Positions 35,405 through 49,500 of a stretch of 64,000 nucleotides of DNA are shown here, one piece after another (position 1 is the stretch's first letter; each line of letters opens with the position of its first letter). The notes beneath the pieces were generated by a model. That model ran no database searches. It was not told the origin of the DNA and saw nothing but the letters and a program-made list of their open reading frames with translations. The stretch covers positions 1,798,001 to 1,862,000 of the forward strand of contig NC_049561.1 in the NCBI RefSeq assembly GCF_013368755.1, in the 5' to 3' direction. The position numbers and the translations under genes are program-made. Origin of the DNA: Talaromyces rugulosus (Eukaryota; Ascomycota; Eurotiomycetes; Eurotiales; Trichocomaceae).

Positions 35405-38400
35405 CTGATATAGGTGTCGTGCAATGAGAACCAGAGACAGCCCGGCAAATAAATTAAATAATGGAAAAAAAAAAAAATGGGTATGTTGAAAGGTTACGTT
35501 TCGAGGTTGGGAAGCTGCTGGTGAAAGACACTATATTCTAGTCGAAAAACGGTCGTGCAGGTAGTATAAGCATAAGGCCAAGGCCCCGCTCTGAAGAAAA
35601 AACGCTAAGGTGAGGACCAAAAGGACTTCGAGCCAGAGCTTCTCGGGACGCTGTTGCTGCTGGAGGTATTGTTCTGTAATCCGTATCCAATAATGTCGTG
35701 GTGCTCGAAGGATTAGCGTAGGTTCATGCGGCAAGGGAATGGATGTTCCTCGCTATTATTAAACTAGATTGGGTTGACAGGTTTAAATGCCGCGACTAAT
35801 AATGGGCCACTCCTGATGGAGAAAAGGGTGAAACGGTCAGATAGCCTCGAAAAGTAGCTCCAGGTAGCTATCCTTTCATACAAAAGAGACCCAGGTATGC
35901 ATGACCAAGCTGCCATGTGTTGGCTGTTATAACCTAACACACACGGACCTTTATCCAGAGCGGGCCACTAAAATTTAAGCGACGAAGAGCGTAAAAGGGG
36001 AGGAAAGAGAGAGAGGGAGAGGGAGAGAGGCATTGGCCTGACGAACTGAAACGGTTCTCATGCAACCCAATCCCTGATGAGGTTAGGCAGAGGCAACAGG
36101 GTACTGGCACCACCGACACTTACCGGATACGTCGCGGACAGTGGACACTGCATGCAGACTGGGCGGTAATCTAAGGGCAGCCGGCAGGTTGGCAGCTGTT
36201 GCGAGCAGAGGTGTGATTGGCGTTTTGACGGCGCAACCAGGCAAAAAAGGTAAAACTCCTGCTGGAGGTCCTGTCTGGCTCGTGGGCCAACGCAGAGCGT
36301 GTGCTGCTAGCCCGAGGCCAGGTCGCTCTGTAGGCCCGGATTGTCCCCGGGTGATTCTCAGACGGCGAACCCCCTGCTGCATGGTGCGCTGGACCGTACC
36401 ACCACAGCTCCATCCTCTGGCCGCGATGGAGATGGGTTGTCCACTCATCTGCACTCCTCAGGGAATCGATTTTGACGGGTGGACCCCCAGCGTGGATGGT
36501 GGATAACAACGGCTCGGCGCTGGCGATGACGACGGCGGATTCACCATGTGCTTTTTTCCTTTTTGGCTTTCTTTGGATTAAAATCGTTAGCACATAACAT
36601 TTTAGTACGGAGTACACGCATGAGAAAAAAGGAGACAGTGTTTTCTTTTCTTTTCTCCATTTGCCCTTTGCCGGGTTTCATAGGCGGGAGAAGCATGCTA
36701 AGGCCGGAGCTTCGACCATTCTGATGATTGTCGCCCCTACCCGTCAGCCGGTTAAGGGATCTTCCTTGGTCTGGCCATCCGTCGTATTAATTGAATCAGT
36801 AGTAGCATTGATCACATGCTTGGGAGAGAGAACGGTAACTGAAGCTATCAGATCGTGCCTAGTGGAGGAAAAGGCACAAACACACGAATCGACAGGCTGC
36901 CGTGCGCCTCAGTGGAGGAGAGCCAGCAACTAAACCACACACAAAAATTTCCGCAAACTCTCGACAGAAACCAGCTGTGGATCGCGCTCCCGCTCAGAGG
37001 CTGGCTGTAAGGATGGAGACCGCGGAGGAAAACAAGCCAGTCGTGAGCGGTCATCCACCGTAGTGTATCACCGCCAGCCAGATGGGATGGGAATGGATGG
37101 GGTCAACGACAAGGGTCCACAGGACTAGGCGGCCTTTAGGCAGTTTGCTCCGGCGCAGAACAGGCTTGCGCGGTCTTAGGCTCGTAGGCTAGTCGTTAGG
37201 GGGGGGCATGGTCGCCGTCAAACATGGGCGCTAGGGAGATATTATCCCAACGGCCGGGAAAAATATACCCTAAGCTTTTGGCTCCTTGGCAACGTCTCGC
37301 CCTGCCCTGACTGGATTTGTCAACTAGTTAGCCCGTTCGGGGGGGAATGAATCATGACACACATAACCATTTCACTGACACTGGACAGTGACTTGGTTAG
37401 CTCACAGCCTAGTAGCTAGCCTAGGAGACTAGTAGTATCTAGGACTAGTCGCTCTCTGTAGGCAGGTTAAAGCCTAGAGCTGAGTAGTATTGAAGTCTGG
37501 AGCAAGCTTGGTGATTTCTCGCACGGCCATCACCGAGCCATGAATCGGGTTTAACTCTCATGTATCGATTGATAAATTGATGTTGCGTGGGCCGTTTACG
37601 CCACAGAATCGGTTCAACCTTCAACCTCTCCCCTAGCTTCTTCGGCCAAATGCCAAATGCCCTATGGTGTCATCCAAACCGGGTTTAGTGCATCAAGATC
37701 GACGGGGAGAGACAGAGAGAGATGCCAGACTATCCCATCTATAGCTCCAATAATGGCACCACGGTGGAAACGCATTTTGGGTGGATGCCATCCTCATCCC
37801 CCTTAATCAACGCCTATGCAGCTTATATTCTCCTGGTCATCTCCGGATATTTGTCCATATCCACATGTCAGTTTCTTTTTGTTAAAGGACTCGGCCGATA
37901 TTTCACCGGTGTTTTGTCAGCTCGAATTGGACGCTGAAAGAGGCAAAACGTGGGGATGGTCATTGCTTCTTCCCCACCTGGGACGATACATCTAGTACAC
38001 AGTTACACCGCAGCAACCGCATGTCCATAGGGAAAGAAACGAAACGAGAGGATAGGAGAAAGAGATTAGATTGTTGATCATTAATCATCCGTCCATCTAT
38101 CCACTGCCAGATCCGCTTCCTGTTTTAGTTATTTCATGGATCAAGAGACAATGCGAGGCGCTTGTCAGGATTCTTTTCGTCACCCACAGATTCGGGATTA
38201 TAATACGTACCCTATTGCCTAGTACGGACTCCAGCAAGGTGGATTCGGCTCGTAGCTGCGAAGGTTCGGTCAACGCCGTTGTCGTTATGATGCACGTTTT
38301 AATGAGCATCTACCTGCTAGCCCTATTCTCTCTGTTCATGACTCGTGCCCAGTGCTGAGAAAAGGTGGTACAAACACCGCAACAAGGTTTACGCCTAAAT

Positions 38401-41287
38401 CGACGACCCGGATATCAGATGAACATGATCAATCTATAACAATCGTGCAGTGGCCAAAAGCATACCATGATGGATTATCATACCGTCCTTTGTATTATCA
38501 TAGAACGTCCGACATTCCACAAACACAGAGAGGAAGACATATTGACATTCCGGGTTATCACGGGCGACAAGCCGTCGAGCTCGGTACACAACCGCGACAC
38601 GCCTATTTCCACGTTAGTTAAGTATTTTTTGGCAGGTCGTACACTAACTCCACTCATAATAATATATTAACACCCCTCTCAGCCTAAGCATCCACTACCA
38701 CGAGGCGACGAGCCGCCGATCGCTATCCTCGTTTCTGCATAGTCTCCTGAACGATTGATCGTTGGTGTTTTTTGTTTTTTTTGGCTCATTTTTGGTTTTC
38801 CTGGAAGACGGATTTCAAAAGTCATGCAGAAGAAACCCGAAATTGAGAGCGGCCCAACCGATTGGTAAAGAATACTCCGTTCTTCGGACGAACAAGGAAT
38901 TATTTCTGCGGTCTTTTTGAATAAACTGTCGAAAATAATCCGGCTCCGATGTCGTTATTACGGTTGATCTTAATCGTTTAGCATGCGTTAAAGCTGCTAG
39001 CCAGAAGATCGGCCCCGCGAAAGTCATGCCAAATCTTCAACGTTATAATAATGGCCATGCTAATAATGATTATAACTCTTCGGGTCCTCCGGCAAGGTCA
39101 TCCTTGTTTAATAGTAGGCGGGTCAAGATCACAGGTAACGTTGCTTATGATTCATGAATTATATCGGCGATAATCCGCTAGTTCAATGTCATTCAACGCT
39201 ACCAGAGTAGGAGTTTTCATTCAAATCGCTGACGGAATAGCCGACTCGCGGTTTCGTATGAGCAGCAGTAGACCGTGTCATCTCGTTCGCAATTATTCTT
39301 AGCGAAAAATTTCTCCACGGTCGAGCTTGCATAACTTTGCGCCCTGAAGGCCCGGGGACCATTTTTGCCCCAGGATTAGTTTATACAGCTAAAGCTCGTC
39401 GAATCACAACGGCCACCGATATGATAACTAGCTGTATTAGTTTGTTATTATTAATAGACCAGAATGCGACATCTGGAATGACCACCATGTGTCCTTAGCC
39501 TAGATCTAGCCTGAAACTCGCTAGTCGCCACTACATTCGCCTAATTCTGACAAAATCCAATTTCACCGGCTGTCTAGTGTATATCCGCTGTCGAAAGGAT
39601 TCGACTGCACATGGGTGTTAGTCTGTTAGGCCGTGGATATCTGATGTAGCGGCCGGGCAAAACGCAAACACAATTGACAATAGACCCTCATTGGTGGGTA
39701 CTTATGTCGATCATCCTAATGTGCTCTGTTGGAACTTGGGACTTGGTCGGAGTACGTAGGCCCATGGCCACCTATGATATTTTGGGTAACCAGTCATTGC
39801 TGATTCCACATATCGTCTGAAGAACGGGGCTGGCCATGCCCATGTCAATAATAGTGCTGTTTCAAAACCACACCGCCGGTCTGGAAGCTGATTGTGCTGA
39901 ACATGGCCTTGCCTATCCAGGCCAATCCACCGGTCCACTGCTCACGCGTCTGAACCTTGATGTCCAATAGTAGGTACTCCATACACGGGAATCAGTCCAG
40001 GCCTCTAGGGGCAGGCGTCCCGAGGGAAGGGAAAAAAAACAAAAACAAAAACCAACAATGCCAGGGGTGACCCAGCTGTATGGCACCGTCTGAAGTAAGA
40101 TTAGGGTCGGCGTCGCGGCGGGCGTATACAAACTCTTTTGCTTGTTCTGAGCTTGCTTTAGTTCGCGTTACCCGTGTTTTGATATACGTGCTTGGATAAT
40201 GACGGCGTGTACGGACCTAATACGGAGTACGGGGATCAGAAATAGCTCGTACCTGATCCTTGGGTCGCTACTGACAGGGGTACGAGAAGAAATCTCACCA
40301 TCAATACGTCGAGACTTGCCTGAGGTGGTAGTATCTCCTTGCGTGCGCGAGTCAGGATATTTGTTGTTGATTTAAAACACCATTACTCAACTCGCTGTAC
40401 ACCGCTTGCAACTGTTAGCTAAACAGCCACACGACAACTCTCACGGACAGAGTTGATACTCATGGATCGTAGTATCCGATCGGCACGCGGTGAAGGTTCC
40501 CAGACTTCCATCATCAGCGAATCTTCGATGGTTGTCGTCACCTGCTCAATGCTGTATGCCGGACGCGAGTCACGTAGGCGAAGCTGGGTCGATAAGGTTG
40601 TGCCCGCAGTCGCGAGCCTAGGCCGCAGGGAAGGAAGTGGACTAGCCTGCACGTGCCGCTATACACCAGCTGGTATATCATATATCGTATCAATATTAAC
40701 TATAACATGCCGCTCATGCACCGTATCTAGCCCGATAAGTGGCTACCTACCTACTACCATACTGGGGTAGACTGGGTTATACCACTGCTAATGCAGAGAT
40801 GTTCGCTTGTACATGTAAGCATATAGGATACATGCCATCGGATGACAGTTAACGGTCCTTGAGCTCATTTTTGGGTTCAACTGTGTTGGTGCCACATAGC
40901 AGCGCTCAGCCCCAGAGGCGGCACGAAGGAGCCTGGCTAGTTTGGCTCTATTCGTGTACGTTTCTACCGGTACGGGCGCGCAAAGATGATAGGTCGACAA
41001 TGGCTGGGTATATCCTTGCTGTGTTGAGCGCGTTGGGCTAGAGCTGCACCTCGCTACATGCGGTATCCGGCATGTTGTACATCCCTGTTTTGAGTGTCGA
41101 GCAGGGTAGTACGATACATGACAGTAGGCTAGAGCTAACACGACGAAGAAAAAGCTGGAAAATTTTCTCAAAGAAAAAGCCCTGTCTCCAGGCTCGCATC
41201 CGAGACGCTCAATGTACCTAATAGGCCCACCCATGCACATACACCCCTGGACAGAAGAAAATAAACTACACTATGCAATCAGCTGTG
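35405..41287. other. Large gene-poor interval
   Basis: About 5.9 kb. The first kilobase probably holds upstream exon(s) and leader of Myb D, including a strong GTAAGT donor at 36123-36118 on the minus strand and a GA-rich run near 36001-36030. Beyond 36.7 kb I see only short frames, such as 71 codons at 37722-37937 and 150 codons at 40788-41240 on the minus strand, the latter with one hydrophobic stretch. None has a recognisable domain or splice support. Confidence 0.45.
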
Positions 41288-43105
41288 CTATGCCTGTGCC
41301 GCCTTCTCCTTTTTCGATTCCTTCGGCTTTGGGTTTGGGTTGCCCTTCCATTCCAGTTTGCGGGGAGTCATGTATTGCTTCAGAAGGTCATCCGTGACTT
41401 CCTTTCTCCTGGCTTGGAAATCCTTGACGTATCCCTGAATCAATTCAATAGCCATCTTCTTAAGTTCCCCAGTGAGCAGCTCGCCACTCCTGTAGCCGTC
41501 CTCGATTTTCTTGAGTTTCTCATCGTCGTCCTCAAAGTAGGATAGATCTATATATTGGTCAGTGAATCATACAACCTATAACCAAGCCCTTGTGACAGCT
41601 ACTAACATTGAAATGCGACGTCTATCTCCGGTATCCCTCCGAGTTCCCGATGTTCTTCTAGCGTCTCCCTACCTCCGCTGAATGCGTGCTTGTTGATTTT
41701 ATTCTGCAAAACATAAGCCATTGCCAACCTGATGAATTGGACATCTTGGACTTGCCTTGACTTGGTTTGGTGTATCTGCCATAAAAATCGCAGAGCTACA
41801 GAACATGTGAGAAACTTGCTTTTTGTTTTCTTGGATTTGAGTTCCAGTCCTTACTTTGGGTCACTCGCGCTCATCTTGCCACCTGCACCCTGCAACGCAG
41901 TAAGGAATTTCGAATGAATCAAAGCCGGCTTGGGCGAAGGGTTCTTCATGCGATGGGCGTTGTCGCGAACAAGACGAAAGTATGGATCCTGGTCTATGGC
42001 CATCGGAATGAGGCACGGAATCTTAGCGAGAGCTTTCGTTCGTTCCTTTGCAGGTTCGTCGGCCCAGATCTCCGGGTAGGAAGTAGCAAATGCAGCCACG
42101 CTAGGTTAAAGATGTCAATTATCTTTCTAGGCTGAGGGCTGACAAAAAGGCTTTACATACCATTGGACTGCGGGGAACATGATTCGTCCTATGTTGGTAC
42201 TGCACGATGTCAGTAAGAGCCACGGTAACCTGGATAAGCTTGTAGATTAAATACGATATATTACTGACCTCTCGTTGAATCCAAATGCACCGCGGACCTG
42301 GTTGAATGTAACCAGTTTCGAGAATTCCCAGACGTTCATTAGAAAATGCCCACTGATGTATTCCAGGTCACTGTAAATGAAAGTCTTTTTGAGATCGAAA
42401 CCACAAGCGATAATGTCCTTGGCATTTTGTAGCGCAAACTTGTGTGTGTCCTCGAAAGTGAGCTTCTCCTTGAAGAGAGCCTTTTCGTCGTCTTCTACAG
42501 TCAATACGGGATCACGATATGGCGGATATTAACTTTGCTTACCAGTAAGCATAATGACTATTGATAATAGTTAGCGACGCCCCACAGAACGGTATAGACA
42601 GGGAAGGCATAAAAAACGTACCCAGAGGGACATCAAACACGTCCTGAAGCCATTTGGTAAAGGAGAATGGAATTGTGTGTCCCAAGTGCAGCGCGTCACT
42701 GGACGGTCCTCTGCCCGTATACAAGAAGAACGGTTCGCCAGCTTCATATCTGTCCAGAATCCTGTCAAAGTCACGGTGCGAAAAGAAGAGTCCACGTCTG
42801 AGCCAGCGGTGGGGCTTGTGACCGGTAAGGCGCTCGAATCTCTCGAGCAGGGCATCGTCTATCAGTTTGGTTGCCCATTTCCTATCGTCATTTGAGACCG
42901 GTCAGTTCAATCATGCTTTTGCGCAAACAATGAGCGTTGAAGTTTTGGGATCGCACTGTGAAATAGCCGCATAATCGAAGGCCAGGGCATTTCCATTCTC
43001 ATCGTGTCCTGCCTGAACGTCCCAGGGATCAATTTGCTGTTCTGAACTAGGTTTCTTTTCTCCCTCGCGGATAGGCAACACTGCCTCGCTCCCGGTCGTC
43101 GCCAT
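41288..43105 (-). CDS. wrs1: Cytosolic tryptophanyl-tRNA synthetase
   Basis: Nine exons on the minus strand: 43105-42957, 42881-42622, 42557-42543, 42494-42269, 42199-42161, 42100-41855, 41795-41756, 41703-41607 and 41547-41288, encoding 443 residues. It is a class I synthetase that charges tRNA-Trp. Marks are [10 protein letters not shown] near the start, [16 protein letters not shown] with the HIGH-type motif at 115-118, [26 protein letters not shown], the KMSAS loop at 305-309 and the [15 protein letters not shown] segment. The C-terminus is Lys-rich. No mitochondrial presequence is evident, so the cytosolic enzyme is inferred. Exon 3 is only 15 nt (encodes the VIMLTE turn). The intron after 41756 begins AAG|GCAAGT, a classical GC-AG intron, supported because it alone restores [11 protein letters not shown]. 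Confidence 0.95.
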
Positions 43106-43568
43106 CGCTGGTTCCCTGTCAATTGCGTTTGAAGTAGCACCTCAAGGAAAAATGGACTGCTGGTTACAAGCGCAGCGAAAGACAAAACCGAGTGACCTTC
43201 TTGGAGGGGTTTGGTGACCTCTTAGCTTTCCGCGCTTTTCAATGCGGGGTGTTTTTTTGGTAGTGCCATGTGGGGCAACTGAGTGAGTCACTGAGAAATT
43301 GGTGTACAACGCGTAAAGGGAAATATTCTTTTTAAGTGTATTTCTTAGAACAAAATATACTTCGATTATAACGTCGCGATTAATATACAGCATTTTCACT
43401 TTTCCGGGCATAGCAGTCACAATCGTCTCATCAGTACAGACACACGTAAGAATGCAAGAATGTAAATATAAACTCAAAACATCAAAAATTAAAGAAACAT
43501 CTTAGTTCCGCCCAGCGCCATTTTTCAATTAGAACATGCCCTTGAGTAATGCTGTAGGTCGACGACCT
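43106..43568. other. Intergenic: TrpRS promoter and prp8 3-prime flank
   Basis: 463 bp between the head of the synthetase gene and the end of prp8, both on the minus strand. No coding frame supported. Confidence 0.6.
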
Positions 43569-46500
43569 TTATGCGAAATTGTCGGTACGGTCAACCCAGA
43601 TATCCTCCAGCTCAGCAAAGTTCTGGAAGTGTAGAGGACGGTGCTGATCATCGTAAAAGCGCAGTGGCGTATCGATTTTGGTGTAGACTGGTCGCTTTTC
43701 AACACCGCTGAAAGAGCTACCCATGAAACTATAATTCCACAAGTTGTCTTCGGGCACCAGGAAGTATCCACGAATCTTGTCACTGAGTAACAACTGGCAC
43801 TTATCTCCCATGCTGGTGGAAAATCCCTGGGGTTGGTCGGAGGTCGTATCTTTGTTTTCGGCACCCCATTTATAGCCTTGCGGAGTCAGCGCCCAAGCAG
43901 CAAGTGAAACAGATCCAGGTGTAAACGACACAGTCATAGTGACGGTCTTCTTGTCCCACGAGGAATGGGTATTCATGAGCCGAGAATGTTGAGTGACATC
44001 TTGTGCCGTCATGTAGGGTGGCTCGTTGCCAGAGATTGTGTGGATAACACCCAGTGGTTCCAGGTTGGCGAGATATTCGTGTTGCGGCAACTGTTGCGGA
44101 AGTTGCACATCTCGGGTGTTTCCAACTTGGGGAATCATTACAATGGTGCGAATTTCCTTCACTTGATCATTGTCAGGCGGCGATCTGCCATACAGATAAC
44201 CCGCAACCTGCACACGAAGATCTGCAATCATGATGAATCGCTTCAGGATGTTCTTGGGCATAATGTAAGTATGCAAGCCGTCTTCACGAATGTCATCAGA
44301 AGATATGTAAATGTTATTGGCCCGAGTGCGAAGGTTAGAAGTGGCAATAGCGCGAGTACGCCATTCGGTTTTTGAAGCAAATGACTGTTGTTCATACTGA
44401 GAAGTCGTTGTCACAATGATCTCTTCGCCGCGGACATTTTGGGTCTTTGTAGTGACCGCTGTGAGTTGCTTCTGGTCTTCTTGTTGCTTCTCGATCTCGG
44501 CTGCTTGTTGACGTTGCAGAGAAGGTGCACTGATTTCCATACCCAGGATGATGTCTCGAACCTCACTGCTGGTTAAGCTTTGAACGTTGACATTGTTCTT
44601 CTTCCCGTAATCGTTCAGAATCAAATCACGCAATTGAACTTCGACCTTGATCCAGTCGTCATCAGAAAGTGTGGGCCAGATGTGATGCTCTTGGGTGATG
44701 ACCGTCTTGTCTGGACGCAGCACAATCTTGGTCTTATCAGCGTTGACATGAAGAGCACGAAGAATCAGAATCAATCTGGAGAAAGCCGTGTATGGTGAAA
44801 TTGACTTCAACCATTCATCGTACAAATTGAAGAGCACCATCTGAGGTTCAGTTGCCCGCAAAATCATGTCCGCGAGTTTTTCAACTTTCATAGCTGCCTG
44901 GAAGGGGAGTTGAAGCTCGGAAGCACGGATGGATATGTTAGGGAAATCAAGTAGATGAACTTCCAAAGGATCAAGTAGACCTTTACGAGTCACAATGAGC
45001 TGTTTGGGTTGTTCTTCGACCGGTAAAGACCGAATGAGTGCTGCTACTTCCTCTGCAGTTTTCCACTTCGCCAATTGACCAAGACGTTTCTGACCTGCCC
45101 AGACGCTGGTGTGGATGATCTTCAGGAATAGTTGACCCGTGCGAGGGTTGAAGATGAAAATGGCTCCGTTGATTGGCTTCGTCGTCAAGTTACCTTCAAA
45201 AGTCTTGTGAATCGTCACACGATACACGTTTGTATCGTCGATAAACAGTTGGATTTGAGGACTAAAGAGTTCCGAGTAATTTTGCGAGTTGAGGAACTCT
45301 TGGTTGCTTTCCGACGCGTAAAGCTGTAGACCTTTTCGGATACGTTCACGCAGCACATACAAAGCCGGGTTCGCCTTCATAATCTTCGCCATTGCCTGCT
45401 GAACGAGTGCCTTTAAGCCAGGGAAGTATTGGCCGTAGGCCGAGTAAAGGTTATAAGCAAGATCAACGCCTATCATTAAACCAGTCGCAGAAGGGTAGAT
45501 GCTCATGCTATCCGTTGTGTAGTCGAGATACTTAGCACGAACATATCGTTCAATATCATGGGAATCGTAGTCACCATATCTCAACTGAACATCTACCCAG
45601 AACTTGTTTGTCGTTGTGGGCTCAATGACATCCTTTGTATCGAACAGCAGTGAGGGTCGAGTAACATTCCACTTGTTAGTTGCAAATAATAAAATATCTG
45701 CGCATGAACTATTCATCTTGTATGACTTTCGAGGATGAATCGTCTCTTTTTGGACAGCCTCGATACCCAAAGCTTCCAATTCTTGGTCAAATACTTGACA
45801 AAGATCCATGACTACTGACTCGTGTATCTTTTGCCAAAGATGTGCTCGGAATATTTGAATCAAGGAGATCTTCAAGGTCGGAATCTTTCCGTGTAAAAAG
45901 ATACCAGTCAAATCCAGCTGAACCTGGAAACCGACATAGACGTTGGCACGATTAATGGTGGGGGACCACCACAGGGTAAAGCGACGGTTAGGAATTTGGT
46001 TCAAACCCGAACGCTGAGCATTCGTGAGCTTCTTGAACTTCATACTTTCTGTAAATCAATAAGTCAGCATAATGTACGGAGAAAATCGTGGTTACGTGGT
46101 TGGGGTAGTTGTCGCGGACGGGTGATCACGTGGTAATGCGAAGTATACACCATCCGCAATCACGTGATACTATACAGAAAAAAACACAAATTTGAACTCG
46201 GAGGGCGACAGAGAACCACATATCGCAAAGAAATGAAAGAAAAACAGTCCCTCACCTTCAAAACCACTCGCTCTCTCCCAAAACAAACCCTCCCAGGATG
46301 GAAAAGCCGTTGCCTTGAACAAGGTGTGCTCGAGAATGGTTTCCACACCACCAAGAGCCTGAATCACATCGGTACGATAAGCGTTGAGGTTCCACAATTT
46401 GCCGTCGTGTCTCTGGCTAGTCCACCAGAAAGGATTGCTCTTCATCAGCTGGTATATTTTGAATTCCGTTCTTGCGCGGAAACCCTTGTCGAAACTAAGA

Positions 46501-49500
46501 GTGCTGCGGTCTTTCTGGAAAAGAGTGTTGATACGAGGAAGACCGCGGTCCCAGCTGTCTTCCAAATCTTCCAACGTCAAGCGTCTGTTCTGCTGGTTGG
46601 CCTCTTGTCGTTTCTGAGAATACTCCATCCAGACACGTTGGGAATCAATGAACTCGGCTTCCCAAGGAATGATGTACCGGAAAATGTTGGGAATCAATGT
46701 CTCCTCATCGTGTGACATTCCTGCACGGTAATGAGTTACACCAGTGTCTGTCTGTTTCGACCAACGTTTGTCGCTGGCAGGAATAAGGATGTGTGAACCA
46801 GAAATCATTCCCAGTCCTCCCAATTCCTTTGGTGTATAGAAGACAGCAGGAGGGAATCTCGACGGCATCTTGGAATTGAGACCGATCTTGACACGAGTCT
46901 GGATCTTAGTTTCACACTTCACAATTGTATCCAAGAGATTGACCGTAGATACGGCGGCTTCACGGTAGTAGGTGAAGAGAGCGATCAATGCAGTGTTCCA
47001 CTTGTTCGCAATCTTGGTAAAGGTAGTGGAACCCGAGGACATTAGAATTTGTCGAATACGATTATTGAACTTTTGGATGTCCTCTTCTGTGACCTGGAGG
47101 AAAGCGTATGCAGTCCTCTCTTTCGTTGTGTTGTCCACGAGAGACCAGACGCTGTCCTTGATGGGAAATTCATCGTTCTGGTTGCGAATCTTGGGAAGAA
47201 TGCGAACCTCAAACCCGCACATTGAGAAGAGCAGGTTTGGATTGTCCTTGCTATAAACACTGGAGAAGGTGTCATCCCACTCAATGGTGGTAATTGATCG
47301 CGGCAACCGGTTTTTCAAATCCCAGAAAACGGCCCGACCAAGATTGACGTCGTGACGCATCAAGCGCATCCTCGAGTCACGAGGCCAGCATTTCTTATTT
47401 TTATAACCGATAACGTTCTCAAAGTTGGGATCTGGCTGCTCTGTCAAGAACCGCTGGATAAGATCACGTGATTCGTCCGCGTTGAATCGGAAGAATACCC
47501 AGATTTTATCGATATAGCGGGTGTACAAACGAATAGGGTGTCGAGTCTCGGTCGCACGATCTTTGAACTGCAAAAAGTCATTCGGGTTCTGAGGAGGGCC
47601 CGCTAGTTCACTGGCACGCTGAAGGCCTAAAAGAAGAAGGTCGATCACCAAGCCATAGTACTGAAACACAAAGCCCGAAAACTGCAGGCCACGGATCAAG
47701 CCATAGCTGTTTGTGTGGTTCATATCTTTATAGTTCAACTGCACGTTGTTCTTGGACGTAATATAATCAGCCAAGTTGTGATCCATGATCAGGCGGAGGA
47801 GGCGGTTGAGCAATGTTAGATCCATCTTTTCGTAGACTTTAGATAGATTAGTCTCGATCATGACATTGGTTTCCCCGTCGGCAGTCTCCCACACATTGGA
47901 AAGATTGTTGATCCCCTGAGCCCACTTGTAGGTCAACAAAGGTGGAACTTCCGAATCGGATGGTTTGATCCAGGACGGGAAAAGATGGCGTTGGTCTGCT
48001 TGATACCACAGGTATTGGTCCAAGTAGGCATCGGTAATCTTTTCAATTGGTTCAACGTCATACACAGGATTAATGTCACTATAATTGTCGTTCATATCAA
48101 TTCCCACCTCTTTGAACGCTCGCTGGGTTAGCAAGAAGCGCTTGATCCTTGCAAGTGTGGTACCAGGGGAGTCGTATGCCTGCTCAATGAGAGCAAGTTC
48201 TTCACGCTGGCTTTGGTTCAGACGACCCTTGACCGAGTAGGATTCACGTAAACGTTCCAGGGCTAGGATTAAAATCTTTGTGTCGTGTTTGTAGGAAACA
48301 CTGGGGAATGGAATCGGAGAGAACTTGCGTGATTCCAACCAGTGAACAGTTGTAGTGTATATAGCCACAGCTTCCTCAGACGAGACGTAAGGGCCATCCT
48401 TCATGTAATTGTGTTGTCGTTCCTGCTCTGATTTGAGCCAAAGTCTGGTCAGACGGCCCAAATTTTTCTTCGCCACTGTCTTATCCACCGTAGCACCCCG
48501 TCGAATACGTTCACGGTTGTAATGAGCGACAGAAATCCACCAGTCGGCTTTGGCTTTCACATATCGTAAAATGATGTTTTCAATCGGAGCTGGAAGACCT
48601 GGGACCTTCCAAGGGATATTACTTTTCCAGCATCTCCACGCTTCCGACAAATGTTGCAAGACAGTGTTGACCTTGTTCTGTTTGATGCCCTCGGGCATCA
48701 TATCCATCAAATCAGCCATTACTGATGCACGCAATTCCAAGTCGAAATGGGACTCGACTCGCTGTTTGGTCACGGTCTTAGCGACACCCTTGGTATGGCG
48801 ACCCTCGAACTGACGAGAAAGCAAGTTTCCAAGCCACCTTTCCAACAAAGGAATGATACCACGCATGAAAAAAAGCCATACCCGCCATGCAGGAGCCCAG
48901 AAACCACAGCCAGGACCTTTTCCAACAGGTCCGGAATTGAAGCGGTAGTAAACCAGATGCTTCAGGTCTTTGCAAGAACGAATCTGGTGCATGAGTTTGT
49001 ACTTGTACCGGTACATACCAGTCAACTGACCGACATGGTTGAAAGCATAAAGGATACCATCGGCCAGCTGGAAAGCGTCAATATTGCCAAGACGATACTG
49101 GACTTGAGCATCAACAATAAGCTTCGTCAAACGTAAAATTTCTCTCATGAGATGGAAAGCATTTCCAAAACGAGACTTCTTGCGTTCTTTCGTCGTCAAA
49201 GTTTTGACGGGTTTGAGGTTAAAGTTGTAGTCGAGATGCAGATAAGTAAGATTCTTGCGGTGAATGAGCAGATTCAGCATGTTGAAGCCTTGTCGGCAGA
49301 CTTGAAGGCCAGCTTCGACCCAGTCAATTGTTGTTGTCTGGAAAAACTTGGTGCCTTTCAGTGTTGTCAGAAGATTCTGTTTATTATGAGCCTTGGGCTT
49401 CTTCTTGTGAAGCTCGTTCAAGACATATGACTTGAGAAGCTTTTGATACGACACTCGAACTTTAACGGGCTGGCCTTGCGGGCAATGTTCCAGATACCAT

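Noticed and set aside
37722..37937. 71-codon frame with a hydrophobic segment
   Set aside because: It has an ATG but no homology I recognise and no flanking support; too short to claim.
40788..41240. 150-codon minus-strand frame with one hydrophobic stretch
   Set aside because: No domain, unusual composition and no splice or promoter evidence; kept only as a note in the intergenic entry.
46170..46256. Read-through C-terminus of the first Prp8 exon frame
   Set aside because: The segment after GFEG is intronic; the GTGAGG donor at 46255 joins to 46048 and restores the conserved Prp8 sequence.
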